Positions 31,269 through 45,592 of a stretch of DNA of 64,000 nt are shown in pieces (the stretch's first letter is position 1; every line of letters starts with the position of its first letter). This DNA is from Haematococcus lacustris (lineage: Eukaryota; Chlorophyta; Chlorophyceae; Chlamydomonadales; Haematococcaceae). The stretch spans positions 3,249,523 through 3,313,522 of the forward strand of contig JASKMD010000016.1 of NCBI GenBank assembly GCA_030144725.1. The letters are read 5' to 3'. The position numbers and the translations under genes are program-made. Below the pieces are notes generated by a model, which was given only the letters and a program-made list of their open reading frames with translations, was not told where the DNA came from and searched no databases.

Positions 31269-33070
31269 CTAGGGGCTGTTCATAGCCGAGCTGACTGCAG
31301 CAAGCCGAGCATTTGCAGCGCACACTGCCGCTGTGAGCGCCACCACTGTCAGCTGTTGCTGATTAGCCAGCAAGGCTTGATGAGCCAGACGAGATTGGGC
31401 TACTTGGAGCTCTTCCTGCATAACCAATGGGCGTGTGGGTGAGAGTGATGCTATGCAAGGTGGCGGGTGGTAAGGTAAAAGGGGCGTGGCAGGTAGAGGC
31501 ATGTCGTACCTTCAATTGCCCCAGTTCCTCCACAACAGAGGCGGCGGCGACAAGGGCATGGAGGTCTGCCCGTTGCTGAAGGTCATGGAGGCTGCTTCTC
31601 CAACAGCTGCTGCTGCTGCTGCCACTCATGCTTTTCCCGTGCATGCTCTGCTTGTACCTCTTGTAGCCGTTGTTTAGTAACACGAAGCTCCTAAAGACAA
31701 CAATGCAACACAACAATGCATTGGTAGGGGCAAGGGCACTGGCAAGGGCTAGGCTCAGGGTCATCAACTGGCCCTAGTGATTGCGCTGGGCTGGGCTGGG
31801 CTGGGCTGGGCTGGGCGGGGCGGGGCGGGGCGGGGCGGGGCGGGGCGGGGCGGGGCGGGGCGGGGCGGGGGCGGGGCGGGGCGGGGCGGGCGGGGCGGGG
31901 CGGGGGGCGGGGCGGGGCGGGCCGGGGCGGGCGGGGCGGGGCGGGGCGGGGCGGGGCGGGGCGGGGCGGGGCGGGGCGGGGCGGGGGGGCGGGGCGGGGC
32001 GGGGCGGGGCGGGGCGGGGCGGGGCGGGGCGGGGCGGGCGGGCGGGGCGGGGCGGGCGGGGCGGGGCGGGGCGGGGCGGGCGGGGCGGGGCGGGGCGGGG
32101 CGGGGCGGGGCGGGGCGGGCGGGGCGGGGCGGGGCGGGGCGGGGCGGGGCGGGGCGGGGCGGGGCGGGGCGGGGCGGGGCGGGGCGGGGCGGGGCGGGGC
32201 GGGGCGGGGCGGGGCGGGCGGGGCGGGGCGGGGCGCGGGGGGCGGGGCGGGGCGGGGCGGGGCGGGGCGGGGGGCGGGGGCGGGCGGGGCGGGGCGGGGC
32301 GGGGCGGGGCGGGGCGGGGCGGGGGGCGGGGGGCGGGGCGGGGCGGGCGGGGCGGGGCGGGGCGGGGCGGGGCGGGGCGGGGCGGGGCGGGGCGGGGCGG
32401 GCGGGGCGGGGCGGGCGGGGCGGGGCGGGGCGGGGCGGGGCGGGGCGGGGCGGGGCGGGGCGGGGCGGGGCGGGGCGGGGCGGGGCGGGGCGGGGCGGGG
32501 CGGGGCGGGGCGGGGCGGGGCGGGGCGGGGCGGGGCGGGGCGGGGCGGGGCGGGGCGGGGCGGGGCGGGGCGGGGCGGGGGCGGGGCGGGGCGGGGCGGG
32601 CGGGGGCGGGGCGGGGCGGGGCGGGGCGGGGCGGGGCGGGGCGGGGCGGGGCGGGGCGGGGCGGGGCGGGGCGGGGCGGGGCGGGGCGGGGCGGGGCGGG
32701 CGGGGCGGGGCGGGGCGGGGCGGGGCGGGGCGGGGCGGGGCGGGGGCGGGGCGGGGCGGGGCGGGGCGGGGCGGGGCGGGGCGGGCGGGGCGGGGCGGGG
32801 CGGGGCGGGGCGGGGCGGGGCGGGGCGGGGCGGGGCGGGCGGGGCGGGGCGGGGCGGGGCGGGGCGGGGCGGGGCGGGGCGGGCGGGGCGGGGCGGGCGG
32901 GGCGGGGCGGGGCGGGGCGGGGCGGGCGGGGCGGGGCGGGCGGGGCGGGGCGGGCGGGGCGGGGCGGGGCGGGGCGGGGCGGGGCGGGGCGGCCTTGCCT
33001 CAGCTTGGTTAGCGATGAAGCCAGAAGTGCGAGTGTGAGGAGCGCGGCCAGTAGCTATGAGCTTTGCCAT
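31269..33070 (-). CDS. Coiled-coil protein of a repeated locus (copy B, frameshifted)
   Basis: Three exons on the minus strand. Exon 1 (about 33070-32999) reads [21 protein letters not shown] and ends at GAG/gcaagg, a GC-type donor. Exon 2 (31690-31510) encodes [19 protein letters not shown] followed by a Gln run and [17 protein letters not shown]. Exon 3 (31415-31269) encodes [20 protein letters not shown] and ends SSAMNSP-stop. The heptad pattern indicates a coiled coil. Exon 2 has one extra base compared with copy C, which breaks the frame. The GGGGC array fills the first intron. Exon 1 may start further upstream at 33160. Function unknown. Confidence 0.4.
31787..32993 (+). repeat. (GGGGC)n pentamer array, 1.2 kb
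   Basis: It starts with five GGGCT units and then turns into GGGGC, with occasional GGGC or GGGGGC variants. It lies in the first intron of the copy-B coiled-coil gene, at the position where copy C has GGGCT. The G-rich strand is a strong quadruplex candidate. Confidence 0.95.
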
Positions 33071-33524
33071 TATAGCGGACCCAGCTAGGCTCGCTTCGAG
33101 CGCCTGCCCATTGCTCAAAGCCCGCTCAAAAGTGCCGCTGACAGCGATCTGAAAGTCCATCTACGACCTCGACGAAATGAGTAGGATCGTCGCTTCTGTT
33201 CTTGGCATTTTGGCTGGCGGAAATGTCATCATTTGTTGGGCAGAAATGCATGGCCAAAGTCTGAACAATGTTTCAACCTGGTTCAGCAACATTATTCCCC
33301 AACATTATTCCCCTACTAATGCGTAGGGGATGTGTTATCTGTGATCCAAATTGTTTGTCTGAGACAAGCATCTGGTACTTATACCTGAATATCCTACACC
33401 CACCCGTTGGCACCTTAGCCTAATTTCCTAACCCCCCCCCCCTGCGAGAGTCAGGCGATCGATGTTGGCATGAACACATGCCCTGATGTAAGCAACAGCT
33501 TCAGCATTGCCTAGGGCACACATG
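33071..33524. other. Spacer between duplicated loci
   Basis: It holds the region upstream of the copy-B first exon and, from about 33310, sequence shared with 30700-30895 (downstream flank of copy B). So the direct duplication begins near 33310 rather than at the pseudogene. No gene seen. Confidence 0.5.
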
Positions 33525-33901
33525 CTACTGTGCTACAGGCTGCTGGGCTTGGGCCTTGGGGGCTCGGTCTCGCAGCTTCTTGAAGCCTAGGTCGGGGTAC
33601 TCCTTGCCCTTGGCTGGAAGCCTTCCTCGGTGTTCCCACCTGCACAGCTCTCAGTGGGCGCCGCTTGCTCTCCCCTGCCCGCTGGAGGTTGAGGGCTGCG
33701 TTGCAGTCCCTGTCCACCCATTTGCAAGGTCCCCAGGGGTAGCCTGGTCCCAGGTCAGGGCACTACATGAGGCCCCGCACTGGCACCTCAAACCGGCTTG
33801 CTCCAGGCTGACCGCAACAAGCGGTGCTGCACCTGACCTGGCTGGGGCTTCCAGTCCTCAGGCCTGGTGGGCTTGCTGCGGTCCATCCCCGCCTCACAGG
33901 G
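33525..33901 (-). pseudogene. TnpB/Fanzor-like nuclease, C-terminal part (copy C)
   Basis: Closely matches copy B: PCEAGMDRSKPTRPEDWKP, RFEVPVRGLM-stop-CPDL (the same TGG to TAG change), GTWANGWTGT-type frameshift near the RuvC-III region, then DRDCNAALNLQRAGESKRR, an indel, and FKKLRDRAPKAQAQQPVAQ to the stop at 33525-33527. It keeps the aspartate pair of the DRD motif. The shared nonsense codon shows that copies B and C were already defective before they were duplicated. Confidence 0.55.
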
Positions 33902-34322
33902 CTAGGGGCTGTTCATAGCCGAGCTGACTGCAGCAGCCGAGCATTTTGCAGCGCACACTGCCGCTGTGAGCGCCACCACTGTCTGCTGTTGCTGATTAGC
34001 CAGCAAGGCTTGATGAGCCAGACGAGATTGGGCTACTTGGAGCTTCTCCTGCATAACCAATGGGCGTGTGGGTGAGAGTGATGCTATGCAAGGTGGCGGG
34101 GTGGTAAGGTAAAAGGGTCGTGGCAGGTAGAGGCATGTCGTACCTCAATTGCCCCAGTTCCTCCACAACAGAGGCGGCGGCGACAAGGGCATGGAGGTCT
34201 GCCCGTTGCTGAAGGTCATGGAGCTGCTTCTCCAACAGCTGCTGCTGCTGCTGCCACTCATGCTTTTCCCGTGCATGCTCTGCTTGTACCTCTTGTAGCC
34301 GTTGTTTAGTAACACGAAGCTC
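33902..34322 (-). CDS. Coiled-coil protein of a repeated locus (copy C)
   Basis: Exon 2 (34322-34144) and exon 3 (34048-33902) are both in frame here: [18 protein letters not shown], a Gln run, [19 protein letters not shown], then [20 protein letters not shown] and SSAMNSP-stop. It lacks the extra base seen in copy B exon 2. Exon 1 should lie to the right, beyond the GGGCT array, in or past the assembly gap; I see no match for it at 35408-35560. Unknown function. Confidence 0.4.
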
Positions 34323-34410
34323 CTAAAGACAACAATGCAACACAACATGCATTGGTAGGGGCAAGGGCACTGGCAAGGGCTAGGCTCAGGGTCATCACCT
34401 GGCCCTAGTG

Positions 34411-34907
34411 ATTGCGCTGGCTGGGCTGGGCTGGGCTGGGCTGGGCTGGCTGGCTGGGCTGGGCTGGGCTGGGCTGGGCTGGGCTGGGCTGGGCTGGGCT
34501 GGGCTTGGGCTGGGCTGGGCTGGGCTGGGCTGGGCTGGGCTGGGCTGGGCTGGCTGGGCTGGGCGGGCTGGGCTGGGCTGGGCTGGGCTGGGCTGGGCTG
34601 GGCTGGGCTGGGCTGGGCTGGGCTGGGCTGGCTGGGCTGGGCTGGGCTGGGCTGGCTGGGCTGGGCTGGGCTGGGCTGGGCTGGGCTGGGCTGGGCTGGG
34701 CTGGGCTGGGCTGGGCTGGGCTGGGCTGGGCTGGGCTGGGCTGGGCTGGGCTGGGCTGGGCTGGGCTGGGCTGGGCTGGGCTGGGGCTGGGGCTGGGCTG
34801 GCTGGGCTGGGCTGGGCTGGGCTGGGCTGGGCTGGGCTGGGCTGGGCTGGGCTGGGCTGGGCTGGGCTGGGCTGGGCTGGGCTGGGCTGGCTGGGGCTGG
34901 TAGCTGA
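34411..34907 (+). repeat. (GGGCT)n pentamer array running into the gap
   Basis: About 100 GGGCT units with a few GGCT and GGGGCT variants, directly ended by the run of N. True length unknown. Confidence 0.95.
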
Positions 34908-35407
34908 NNNNNNNNNNNNNNNNNNNNNNNNNNNNNNNNNNNNNNNNNNNNNNNNNNNNNNNNNNNNNNNNNNNNNNNNNNNNNNNNNNNNNNNNNNNNN
35001 NNNNNNNNNNNNNNNNNNNNNNNNNNNNNNNNNNNNNNNNNNNNNNNNNNNNNNNNNNNNNNNNNNNNNNNNNNNNNNNNNNNNNNNNNNNNNNNNNNNN
35101 NNNNNNNNNNNNNNNNNNNNNNNNNNNNNNNNNNNNNNNNNNNNNNNNNNNNNNNNNNNNNNNNNNNNNNNNNNNNNNNNNNNNNNNNNNNNNNNNNNNN
35201 NNNNNNNNNNNNNNNNNNNNNNNNNNNNNNNNNNNNNNNNNNNNNNNNNNNNNNNNNNNNNNNNNNNNNNNNNNNNNNNNNNNNNNNNNNNNNNNNNNNN
35301 NNNNNNNNNNNNNNNNNNNNNNNNNNNNNNNNNNNNNNNNNNNNNNNNNNNNNNNNNNNNNNNNNNNNNNNNNNNNNNNNNNNNNNNNNNNNNNNNNNNN
35401 NNNNNNN
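34908..35407. other. Assembly gap of 500 N
   Basis: Exactly 500 N, a conventional scaffold-gap length. It starts inside the GGGCT array, so the assembly probably broke on the repeat. Confidence 1.
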
Positions 35408-35569
35408 GCACTTTCGACGCATGGCGAGCGAAGTATAGAAACGTTAGTGCCAGCTGGTTGGCGTTCGTGACTGGGAATGAAGCGTAACACAGCAAAGCAA
35501 AGGATGCTAGTGTGCAAAGACGAGAAACATAGAGCAAGGGAACGAGCTGCGTGCAGCTTGTAAATCAGT

Positions 35570-39129
<3,560 letters not shown>

Positions 39130-40560
39130 CCCTGCTGCCCGCTGTGTCGCCCCCTGGGTCGCAGCAGTGAGTCAGGGCTGTGGGTAGGGGAGCAGGCTGG
39201 CCGCCCCCCCCAGCCGCCTCTGGCCCCAACCAAAGTTTGGGTCATGATGGGGCAGCTCTAGGGGGGAAGGGGGAAGGTGGCACAGCTGGGTTGCTGCTGA
39301 TGACCGCGGCGAGTAGCAGTAGGGTGGGTCTGGCCTGCAGGGACAGCTGCAGCGGCACCGCACTGCCTCCAGGTGGAAATGGGGGGGGTGGCTTCAAGCT
39401 GCTTTGCTGCTGACAGCAGCGGCGGCGGCGGTAGCAGCAGCAGCACCCTATGAGGGGGAGGTTGCTGGACAGAGCCTGATGCTGCCCCTGCCAGCCCTGG
39501 CAGCAGCAGCAGCAGGGCGCAGCGCAGGCAGCATGGCCAGCCTGGCAGACGGGGGGGATGGCCTGTGTGGGCTGTGCGGGGGGCTGTCGCTCCCAGCTGC
39601 TGGGTTGAGCCCTGCTGGGGGGGTCACACGCAAGGAGTAGGGGGCAGGGCTGGCTGGAGGGTCGCAAGGCCAGGCAGGGCCTGTGGGCCAGGTCAGGGGC
39701 GCCGGGGGTCCTGACCGTGCCCCTAGCCCTCACCTTACCTTCACCTGTTGCGCCTAACCTTGACTAATCCTAGTGGTGGCAGTAGAGCCCTTAGGCCAGG
39801 GTCAGGGGCTCCAGAGCAGTGTAGGGGCGCCAGGGTCAGGGGCAGGGGCGCCTGCTGGCTGCTGTAGGGTCCCGGTTGGCCCCTGGACCAGGTCAAGGGC
39901 GCCCGGGGCGGGCGGCGGCCCTAGAGCCCCTAGGACAGGGTCAGGGGGGCCTGGCCCAAGGCGGGCGCTGGCTGCTGGTTCGCCCGCTGGCCCGCTCTCA
40001 GAGCCCTCCTAGGCCACACAGGTGCAGGGCTGCTAAGCCAGGTCAGCCGGGCTGAGGGTGGAGGCTCGCCCGCCCTCAGCTCTCAGCTGTCCGTCATCAG
40101 GTCGCGCTCACGCGCACCCTGGCACACAGCAGGCAGCGCTGCCGGCTGGGCAGCTGGGTCGACTGCTGAGTGGCTGCAGCCAGCTGGAGGGCATGGCTGG
40201 GCTGGTCCTGGGTGCCGACATATATTTGAACCCGTGAGGCCTCCACGTCGGGCCTGCCACGAAGTCCTCCGCTCGCGCCCTCCCTCTCTTCCCTCAAGGG
40301 CCTCCCTTCGACCGAGGCCTTCTCAACGCTCGTGGGCTGACGCGCGGCCTTGCTAAATATTACGGCAACCGCGCAGCCGACGCATGCCGCCATGTGATGT
40401 GATGTTCGTGGGTCAGAGCAGGGCAACTCTAGGCAGGGTACGGAAGCAGGGCAGACCAGGGGCAGGCCGGGTGCTCAGTGCGGACATACTGGCAGCTGGC
40501 ATTCACAGTGTGTTTGTCAGGGCTGGCCTCGGTTGACATTGAAACCTATAATAAGTCACG
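39130..40560. other. NOT2 3' region and intergenic, no gene seen
   Basis: CAG and G-run rich sequence with short Ala/Gly-biased frames and a diffuse repeat of CCCTAGG / GGGTCAGGGGC (39650-39970). No exon-like structure or RNA gene was recognised. Confidence 0.45.
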
Positions 40561-40728
40561 TCAAGCAGTACAAACCGGGACGACTGGTGACGATCTAGTG
40601 ACGGCGGCATTGAGGCTGCTTATCAAATTGGATGGATGAGCAGCCCTGCTTGCCCGCTCGAGAGGAAACGCGTGAAAAAATGATATTGCAAGGGCAAGCA
40701 CCAGAATTTTCAGTCTTGCAGCAGACAT
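40561..40728 (-). CDS. Small frame with signal-peptide-like start (doubtful)
   Basis: A 55-codon frame starting MSAARLKILVLALAISFFHAF: basic start, hydrophobic core and a plausible cleavage area, followed by about 30 polar residues and a stop. It could be a small secreted peptide or the first exon of a larger gene, but nothing else supports it. The surrounding 40729-41017 has no other signal. Confidence 0.2.
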   Translation of the reverse strand: MSAARLKILVLALAISFFHAFPLERASRAAHPSNLISSLNAAVTRSSPVVPVCTA

Positions 40729-41012
40729 TATGGGAGGCAATGTGAGCGCGGCCGGTAGAACTGGCCCAACTGACACTGTCTCTTGACTGGTCTCACTGGA
40801 CCCTTGGCACATTGTTGCCAACATCAGATTCAGTGTGGAACAATAGCAAGCTGGCTTCGCACACACCACGCTTGAAGTTTGGCTCGAACTGAAGGGAGCC
40901 GTGGAGGGAGAGGGTGGTCCAGCAGCCTAGAGGCTGGCGGCTGAGGCAGTGTGGATTATCAGCTCAGCTCCTCACCCTGGCGACCTTGTACGGTGGGCTC
41001 CACACCGTCAGC

Positions 41013-41017
<5 letters not shown>

Positions 41018-41088
<71 letters not shown>
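41018..41088 (+). repeat. (CCAG)n tetranucleotide array
   Basis: About 17 units of CCAG/GCCA in the intergenic region downstream of the cytochrome b5 gene. Confidence 0.9.
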
Positions 41089-41631
41089 ACATCAGGCACC
41101 TAGCTAGGGTTCGCCGACCAAAGCTAGCTACAGTCTTCTAGCCACCGCAGTCCACTGCACAGCAGTCTAGGTGGCGAAGAGATGCCATCCTCACTGCTGT
41201 ACGCTGGCTCGGACAGCCAGGCTGACGCAGCTGCGCCCGTCACAGTTGAGGGGGAGGGTGAGGGGCCACAGAGGGTGAGGGTGAGGGGCTGGGTGGTGCT
41301 GCGGGCCTGGGGTGCAGTCTGTGGGCAGCAGGGGTCACAGGGTCGACTGTCCAGTCTGGGCTACCTGGCTGGACACCCCAGGCGCCAGGGGCTGGGCCCG
41401 CCTCCTCAGCCCCTGCTCCTCTCACCTGAACACTCACACTGACCCACATGGGCAGGCCCCCCCTGCCTAGGCTGGCCTGGCCTGGCCTGTGCTGTGCTGG
41501 GCTGGGTGGCCCTGGTCCCTCCAGCAGAGTGTGTTGAGGGCTGCCTGGCTGCGTGGCCCTGGTTGCCCGCCGGGCTCTATCCTAGCTCAACCCTAGCCTG
41601 CTAGGACCCCCTGACCAGCCTGCCCCCCTGG
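41089..41631. other. Intergenic, likely 3' untranslated region of the cytochrome b5 gene
   Basis: G/C-rich sequence with short GAGGGTGAGGG and GGCCTGGCCTGG repeats. No gene was found. Confidence 0.4.
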
Positions 41632-43681
41632 TCAGCGCCGCCCCTCCAGCTGCTGCCCCCCCCCTGGCTGCTGCTCCCCCCCTGGCTGCAGCGGGCCGAT
41701 GTAGAAGGCGGGCAGCTGCTTGTATGCCAGCGGGTAGGGGCGGTGGATGTCATGGAACTCGGCGCTGCACTCGCGCCCCGCATGGGCCAGGATGGACAGC
41801 GGCGTGCTCACGCCTGCACACCGCCAGGGGGGAGGCCACTAGGGGGGGCGGGGGGCAAGCGGGGGGGGGGCAACAAGGGGGTGGAGGGAGGGGTGGGGGT
41901 GGGGAGGAGGTCTCTGCAGGGGGGCAAAAGGGGGGGCCGGGGCAGCAGGCTGTCCGGGGAGGTTGGGGGGGGAGCTGGCTGCCCCAGCCAGTCCCACATC
42001 AGCCGCAGTGCTGCCCACATCCCCCGGCGTGCTGTGGCGTGGCAAGGCCTGGCTTGGCATTGAGGGAGCCCGAACTGATGGAATCTTTGGTTTCATGAGC
42101 TGCAGCCATGCATGTCATGATGGCATGATGGCACGGCAGCCAGCTACCCCTACCCCTACCTCTACCTGTGGGCGGGGTGCACCCAATGAGTCAGGGAGGC
42201 CTCCAGGGGAGTGGTGGGGCCTCCAGGGGAGGAGGTGATCACTGTCAGTGTGACCCCACCATGCAGGCGCTGCACCACACCCTCCCAGGACAGGCCACCG
42301 AGCAGGGGGGCTAGTGGCAGTGTGCTGGTGATGCCGGCTCAGCCCCCCGCCCCCAGACTCCCCTGCCCTCCCTGCCCTGCTGACCTCTCCCCTCACATCA
42401 GACTGCTACCTGGACGGCCTCCTCCTTCCCAGCGCTGGCAGCAACACGCCAACAGCCTGTACACTGCCCTTTGATTTGGGCGCTTGACCCGCCCGCCCGC
42501 CCGCCCGCCTGCGCACCTGCATTGCCCCAGCCTGGGTGGTGCAGCAGGTGCTCCGTGATGTCATACACGCGGCCATCCACCACAATCCAGGCATCGTCCC
42601 TGCCACCAGGCAACACTCTTTACTGGGAGGAGGGGTAGAGCCTCACCATGCAACAGGGCCAGCCATTGCTGGGTGAGGGTGAGGGGGCCCTTTGCCAGGG
42701 GAGGTCCGCCAGCCAGCACCAGGCAGTTGGCAGGTGTGGGGGCAATGCAGGTCCCAGCAGCACATGGTGCCCCCCTGGCAGAGACCTGCAGAGCCAGGCC
42801 TGACACAACCCTAACCGGCAAAGCTGCCTGCCACCACCCTAACCCAGGAGGAGGTCACCTGGCTTGCTATCTGGTCTGCTGGAAGCGTTCGCGCTATCTG
42901 GTCACGCCCTGCAGGAGGCACCCTGGTCTGCCCGCTGCACCTGGTCACGACCTTCTCACCCCGCCACCTGCCGGTCGGGTGTTTGCTGCACTGCCGCTGC
43001 TTCCCACGCACACATCAGTGGAGTGAGAATGGTGTGAAAGGAGCTGCTAGGCAGCCAATGCCACCTCCCGCTACACGCTGTGGCCTAAAAGCACCTGCTG
43101 ATACTGTTACTGCCGATGCTTGCTGCTGCTAAAGTTGTTGCTGCTAAAGTTGTTGCTGCTAAAGCTGCTGCCTGCTGTCCGCATCTGCTCATCAGCTTGC
43201 AGCCCTTTGGCTGGATAGCCATGCCCTCCTGCTTGCATGGACCCCACTGCCCCAGCTGCTGTGCCTGACTCACACGTAATGGTGCAGCGCCACCTCGCCC
43301 TCGCTCCAGCTCCTGTGCACGTGGTCATGACAGGCAGCACACAGACAGCACACATTGTCACATGACCGGCACAGCTGCCGACGATCAGACACTCGCCTCA
43401 GTAAAGGCGGTGCACAGCCTATGAAGCCTCAGCTTGGCCAGGCGCGACGGGGGGCGAGGGAGCATCTTCCACAGCTGACTGCGCTTTCGGCACTTAGCAC
43501 ACGCTCATCGAGGCTCTCACCGATCCAGGCATCGTAGTTGTCGTCGTCTAAGCTTGGCCACGTCTGGACTTTGCCGCAACCAAACAGGCAAATTGGTCTG
43601 TGAGTCGCTGCGGGTGGTGGAGAACGAGGTGGCGGGGAGCTTCATGAGTGTGGCTTCATGGGATGCGAGAGGGCACGGCAT
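41632..43681 (-). CDS. Cytochrome b5 domain protein, about 154 residues
   Basis: Four exons in transcript order: 43521-43681, 43274-43312, 42517-42599, 41632-41813. Phases agree and the sum is 465 bases. The fold is clear: DDAWIVVDGRVYDITEHLLH, the first haem-ligand motif HPGW, GVSTPLSILAHAG, then EFHDIH with the second histidine and AFYIGPLQ at the end of the domain. A Pro/Gly/Gln tail of about 20 residues follows. No C-terminal membrane anchor or fused oxidase domain is present, so it is a free soluble-type domain, presumably an electron carrier for an unknown partner. HPGW in place of HPGG is seen in some algal b5 domains. An internal ATG at 43645 would give 142 residues. The N-terminal 50 residues have no family support. 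Confidence 0.75.
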
Positions 43682-45592
43682 AACCTGAAGGCGTGCCCAC
43701 GAGCTGCAAAGAAAATTCCTTGCTAGGTCTTAAGTGCTTAAGATGCCTGAGCACGTGTTGTCGCTGGGGAGAGGGCCAGGCTACCCATCCCCCATACTAC
43801 GACCCCATTTCCAATGGCCTAGAGCAGAGCCGCCTAAGTTTGATGATGAATGATGTTGTATGATGAGCTCTGGCGGACTGCGCGCTGCCTCTGTCTACAC
43901 GCTGTGTCCAGCACGCTGCGCAGCCCCAACGGGGCCGATGCCGCCGCTGTCGCCGCGTCAACGGGAGGGTCGGCTTCCCCGGGTAATGTGGCCTTCCTGG
44001 CTGCGAATAGTTGGCCACGATGGAGCCAGGCTGCAGCCTGGCAGCTGGGATGGAGCTGCCTTTGCTGCAGTAAGTTTTGCCGTGCTGGTGGCTAGTGACA
44101 GTAGGATGTGGCAAGTCAGGAAGCGCCCCACCTGACTTGGTCTATTCTCCTTGCCCTTTTTTTCTCCTTGCCCTGCCCCACATGATACCTTGTGCTCAAA
44201 ACACGACAGCGGCATGCATGCGGCGGCATGCATAGCGGCGGCATGCACACACACACATAGGGAAGCTGACAGGTAGCATTGCCTTAGGGTCAGCTATGGC
44301 TGAGGCTAGTGCCCTGCCAGTCAGCGATGAAGTGGACAGAAAGCTGTTGGTTCCCAGCAGCAGCCCAGCACATATGTCATTGGTGACTGGAATTGCAGCA
44401 CTGCACCTGAGGCGGTCTCGGCTTGTGCTGGTAAGGCGCCGTGCACTGCATCAGGGCGGCAACAGGGCCCACCAGAAGGCAAGCTGGGGCCAGGTGCCGG
44501 TCAGCGGGGGCAGGGGCTAGGTAAGCTGCAGCCCTGCAAGTGGGGCGTATCACAGCTTGCTGTGTGCCTGCTGCCCTTGAGCCCCTGCCCAGTTGTCCAC
44601 AGCGTTCCCTCAGGCAGGCAGGGAGCGTGCATCTCTTGTTGGGATCATTCCTCCCGCTTCAGTAGCTACCCAGGGTGCAATAGGTGGACTGGGCGGCTGC
44701 GGCCAGAAGGGACACAGGCTCTAGTCCATTAACCATCAAACGTCCATACACCAGTTATACTGACACTTTCTCTTCCCCTGATGCATGTAAACTCACACCA
44801 TGCGGCTTTGGCTGCCGACTTCTGTTCCTGCTGCTGCCTGCCCTTGATTGCAGTATGAGCGCCCAAACATTTGCGCACTGCGGGAGAGATGCCAAAATGT
44901 AGAGGATCTGAGTGATTAGGAGATTAGGAGATGTAGAGATGTTCATACAGACACGTACCAGGATGACGGCGCAGTGATGTAAAGCAAACAATAAGAGCAT
45001 CTAGCGGCGCCCACCCTGCTGCTGCATCAGCTGTATCGTTGAGCACCACTACTATCTGTTCCTTCGTGAACACTGCACATGATGTGCGCTGCGAGGTAGT
45101 CGCTAAACGAGACATCACTCTCTTCGCCATGTAAACGAAAGCTATGCAAACTTCGCCTTCATACAACAAGGTCTCGCTGCATCACGCGCACGGGACGTGA
45201 GCAAGACAGGGGAAAGGTTCGCCTGCCAGGTGAGAAGCATGTCGACAAACCGCTGGATTCCGCGCCATAGCTATTCCTGGCTCGACTGTGCTGCTAGTCG
45301 TCGCCAGTGCTGCTAGCTGTTGTGGTCCTACGCAAGCATCCCCTCCGCAAGGCACGTAGTCCTGCTTCCACTCTAACATCGGGAAGTGCTCCGCAAGCCG
45401 GGGCTAGCAGGGGCTCCGCAATCAGCCTGACGCAGCATGTCGACATTGCCACCATGTTCTGCTGCCCTTCTGTTGTTTCCAAGCCTTATGCTCCCAGCAC
45501 GGCTGCCTTCTCTGCGGCTAAATGTTGCTGGACGAATAACACAACCAGCGTTGCCTGGACTGTCCGGTGCGCAGCTCTGAGATACCAGCGGG
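43682..45592. promoter_or_regulatory. Divergent intergenic region
   Basis: This separates the cytochrome b5 gene (-) from the cysteine-repeat protein gene (+) and should hold both promoters. Short frames exist but none has a recognisable motif. A GGCGGCATGCAT repeat lies near 44210-44250. No TATA box can be assigned with confidence. Confidence 0.35.

Noticed and set aside
31691..33160. Frames of 411 to 489 codons in the GGGGC array
   Set aside because: The same composition artefact. Only the short non-repeat start near 33000-33090 looks like an exon.
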